Shown piece by piece: positions 61,672 to 64,000 of a stretch of DNA of 64,000 nt (position 1 is the stretch's first letter; each line of letters opens with the position of its first letter). This DNA is from Pseudomonas sp. Bout1 (GTDB taxonomy: Bacteria > Pseudomonadota > Gammaproteobacteria > Pseudomonadales > Pseudomonadaceae): the NCBI RefSeq assembly GCF_034314165.1, contig NZ_JAVIWK010000001.1:6897001-6961000 (forward strand). The letters run 5' to 3'. Below the pieces are notes generated by a model. The model was not told the DNA's origin and ran no database searches. It saw nothing but the letters and a program-made list of their open reading frames with translations. Both the position numbers and the translations under genes were made by a program.

Positions 61672-64000
61672 ATGAACCAGGAAAACAAGCTCAAGCCGGT
61701 CCTCCGTCTTCACGTACAGAAGAAAGAAGAGTGTTGCGGATCTGACCATCAACATGGGTCTGTTAATGCTGCTGAACCCAAGCATCACAAAGAACATGGT
61801 CACGACCATGAGCATGAGCATGAGCATGCTCACGATCATGCCGATGCGTGCTGTGCTCATGGCACGCAAGCTACTGATGGTGTTGCGATTACTAAGAGTA
61901 GCCCTGCCCCGAAAGGGACCAGTAGAGTTCGCTACCGCATCGATAAAATGGATTGCCCTACAGAGGAGCGCTTGATCCGCAACCGACTGGAGCCGATGGC
62001 CGGAATTGTTCGGCTCGACTTCAACCTCCTGAATCGTGAGTTGACCGTGCATCACCGCTTGGATGATCCGCAGCCAATCGTCACCGCATTAGTCGCGTTG
62101 GACATGGGGCCGAGCCTGATCGAAGCCGGTGCCGCGCCATCGGCGGTTCCCCCGGCCCTGAGCGCAAAACTAAAAGGATTGCTGGCCATCAGTGGCCTGG
62201 CTGCTATCGCCGCTGAAGTCATCGCGTGGACAACCGGACAAGAAGGTTCTTGGCCGGTTATGGTGCTTGCGGCTCTTTCCATTCTGAGCGCTGGTTTGCC
62301 CACCCTCAAAAAGGGTTGGATTGCAGTTAAGAACCTCACTCTGAACATCTATTTTCTGATGTCGTTGGCTGTCGTTGGTGCTCTCATCATCGGTAAATGG
62401 CCCGAAGCCGCGATGGTGGTTTTCCTTTTCGCCGTTGCTGAGGCTATCGAAGCACTTTCTCTGGAGCGCGCGCGGAACGCGATCAAGTCGCTGACCGCGT
62501 TGGCGCCAGAAACCGCTGAAGTCATGACTGATGGCGGCTGGAAAGACCATCCGGTGGCGAGTGTATTACTTGGTAGTCGTATTCGGGTTCGCACGGGTTC
62601 GCGAGTACCCTTGGATGCCCGCATAGACTCAGGTCGCGCCGCACTGGACCAAGCTCCAATTACCGGCGAAAGCCTACCTGTTGATAAGCAGGTCGGGGAC
62701 CCACTTTACGCTGGCAGTATCGTTACCGACGGCGTGGTTGAAGCGACTGTGACGGCCGTAGCAGGAGAAAGTACTCTTGCTCGTATCGCGGCAGCCATAC
62801 AAGACGCGCAGTCTCAACGAGCCCCTACTCAGCGATTTGTAGATGAGTTTGCACGTTATTACACCCCGGCTGTAGTGGTTCTTGCCCTCTTGGTCGCTGT
62901 CTTGGGCCCTGTACTGATCGGTGGAACCTGGGGCGATTGGCTTTATCAGGCCCTGGTCCTGTTAGTGATCGCCTGCCCATGTGCCTTGGTGGTTTCAACG
63001 CCAATTACCGTCGTCAGTGGGCTAGCCGCGGCTGCCAAGCATGGCATTTTGATTAAAGGCGGTGCATACCTTGAAAGCGGCCGACTACTTAAGGTTGTGG
63101 CGCTCGACAAGACCGGCACCTTGACCCAAGGCAAGCCGGTACTGACCGATAACGAGCCGTTTGGTGATCTGCCCATCGAGATGGCTTTGCAGATCGCAGC
63201 TAGCCTCGACGAACACAGTACACACCCAGTGGCGAAGGCCTTGGTCAGCGGATGGAAATTACAGCAACCGGATGCGGCGACTCTGCCGGTTGAGGACTTC
63301 GGCGTACTCAACGGTCGTGGCGTCAAAGGCAATATCGACGGTCAATCGTGGCACCTGGGTAACCACCGCTTGGTTGAAGAGTTGGGCGTATGCTCGCCGG
63401 CCCTTGAGGCCCGATTGTCGCTACTGGAAAACGCAGGAAAAACTGTAATCGTGCTCTGCGCGGCCAGCGGTCCAGTAGCGATTTTTGCTGTGGCTGACAC
63501 CGTAAGGCCTGAAAGCTTTGCTGCCGTAACTGCTCTGAAAGCGTTGAATGTCGTACCGGTGATGCTCACGGGTGACAACCCTGCAACCGCCAAGTCCATC
63601 GCCGCTCAGCTCGGCATACAGGATGCACGCGGAAACCTCATGCCGGAGGATAAACAAGCCGCCGTCGCTGAACTCAAACGCCGCTTTGGTACTGTTGGCA
63701 TGGTGGGCGATGGTGTGAACGATGCTCCAGCATTGGCGCAAGCCGACATTGGTTTTGCGATGGGGGCCGCAGGGACTGCCACAGCCCTTGAAACGGCTGA
63801 TGTCGCCATCATGGATGACGACCCACGCAAGATTGCTGATTTTATTAGCCTGAGTCGTCGATGTGCCTCTGTTTTGAAGCAAAACATCGGACTGGCCTTG
63901 GGTATCAAAGTTGTATTTTTGGCGCTTGCATTGTCCGGCCACGCTACGTTGTGGATGGCTGTTTTCGCCGATATGGGAGCGAGCCTGCTGGTCGTATTCA
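61672..64000 (+). CDS. cadA: Zn/Cd/Pb-type P1B ATPase with His-rich N-terminus (3' end outside the window)
   Basis: A P-type exporter open to the window edge (776 codons visible). The N-terminus carries CCGSDHQH and a run of His with Asp/Glu/Lys (about residues 20-65), then an HMA-like domain with MDCPTEERL near 91, the TGESLP actuator loop, the CPCALVVSTP membrane motif, DKTGTLTQGKP and GDGVNDAPAL. The family is usually about 750-800 aa, so only the last membrane residues are missing. The His tail and the DCPTEE motif fit zinc/cadmium pumps. Confidence 0.9.
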   Translation, partial: MNQENKLKPVLRLHVQKKEECCGSDHQHGSVNAAEPKHHKEHGHDHEHEHEHAHDHADACCAHGTQATDGVAITKSSPAPKGTSRVRYRIDKMDCPTEERLIRNRLEPMAGIVRLDFNLLNRELTVHHRLDDPQPIVTALVALDMGPSLIEAGAAPSAVPPALSAKLKGLLAISGLAAIAAEVIAWTTGQEGSWPVMVLAALSILSAGLPTLKKGWIAVKNLTLNIYFLMSLAVVGALIIGKWPEAAMVVFLFAVAEAIEALSLERARNAIKSLTALAPETAEVMTDGGWKDHPVASVLLGSRIRVRTGSRVPLDARIDSGRAALDQAPITGESLPVDKQVGDPLYAGSIVTDGVVEATVTAVAGESTLARIAAAIQDAQSQRAPTQRFVDEFARYYTPAVVVLALLVAVLGPVLIGGTWGDWLYQALVLLVIACPCALVVSTPITVVSGLAAAAKHGILIKGGAYLESGRLLKVVALDKTGTLTQGKPVLTDNEPFGDLPIEMALQIAASLDEHSTHPVAKALVSGWKLQQPDAATLPVEDFGVLNGRGVKGNIDGQSWHLGNHRLVEELGVCSPALEARLSLLENAGKTVIVLCAASGPVAIFAVADTVRPESFAAVTALKALNVVPVMLTGDNPATAKSIAAQLGIQDARGNLMPEDKQAAVAELKRRFGTVGMVGDGVNDAPALAQADIGFAMGAAGTATALETADVAIMDDDPRKIADFISLSRRCASVLKQNIGLALGIKVVFLALALSGHATLWMAVFADMGASLLVVF

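Overview
The window reads as a chromosomal segment of a Pseudomonas of the P. fluorescens group. The basis is GC-rich codon use, Pseudomonas-type REP palindromes, gene orders that match the zinc-starvation locus known from P. aeruginosa (amidase, FolE2, HisI paralogue, gamma-carbonic anhydrase paralogue, PyrQ), and close similarity of many proteins to Pseudomonas families. No rRNA, tRNA or CRISPR array was seen.

Layout. (1) 0.35-7.3 kb: a zinc-sparing locus. A Zur-like box lies between a cell-wall amidase and an operon of FolE2, a three-gene zinc/manganese-type ABC importer, a HisI paralogue, a gamma-carbonic-anhydrase-like protein and dihydroorotase PyrQ. (2) 7.4-10.9 kb: a DUF3617 protein, cardiolipin synthase and cyclopropane fatty acid synthase, separated by REP-type hairpins. 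(3) 10.95-12.9 kb: bufA-bufB-bufC, a bufferin-type RiPP operon for copper-binding peptides. (4) 13-18.9 kb: four tightly coupled genes for three SPFH (HflK/HflC-like) proteins, one with a His-rich tail, and a P-type metal ATPase, behind a second Zur-like box. (5) 19-24.7 kb: a six-gene membrane-lipid module resembling E. coli ynbABCD plus an acyltransferase. (6) 24.9-26.1 kb: an Lrp regulator and a LysE exporter. (7) 26.2-34.3 kb: bacterial alpha-2-macroglobulin and PbpC. (8) 34.3-37.4 kb: a GIDE/LemA membrane pair and a C-terminally truncated adenylate-forming enzyme.

(9) 37.5-53.25 kb: an island bounded by a perfect 23-bp inverted repeat with extra copies inside. It carries a BvgA/EvgA-like response regulator, a 1218-aa BvgS/EvgS-like phosphorelay kinase, a degenerate receiver, two envelope lipoproteins (one OmpA-like), a REC-EAL c-di-GMP phosphodiesterase, a LysE exporter and a chaperone-usher fimbrial operon. 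Matching TCCTAC-type palindromes with a 6-bp spacer precede the regulator, the receiver/lipoprotein genes and the pilin, suggesting one regulon. The adhesin has a frameshift at a T6 tract. A TniQ-like fragment fused to a headless sirtuin sits inside the right end, which suggests a decayed Tn7-like element.

(10) 53.26-64 kb: spaced TTGACA repeats, an orphan AbrB-ParS-type antitoxin, a cusCBAF copper/silver efflux operon with a small Met/Cys-rich protein, and a His-rich Zn/Cd-type P-type ATPase that runs off the window behind a MerR-family-type promoter.

The common themes are metal homeostasis (zinc starvation, copper sequestration and efflux), envelope and membrane building, and surface adhesion under two-component and c-di-GMP control.
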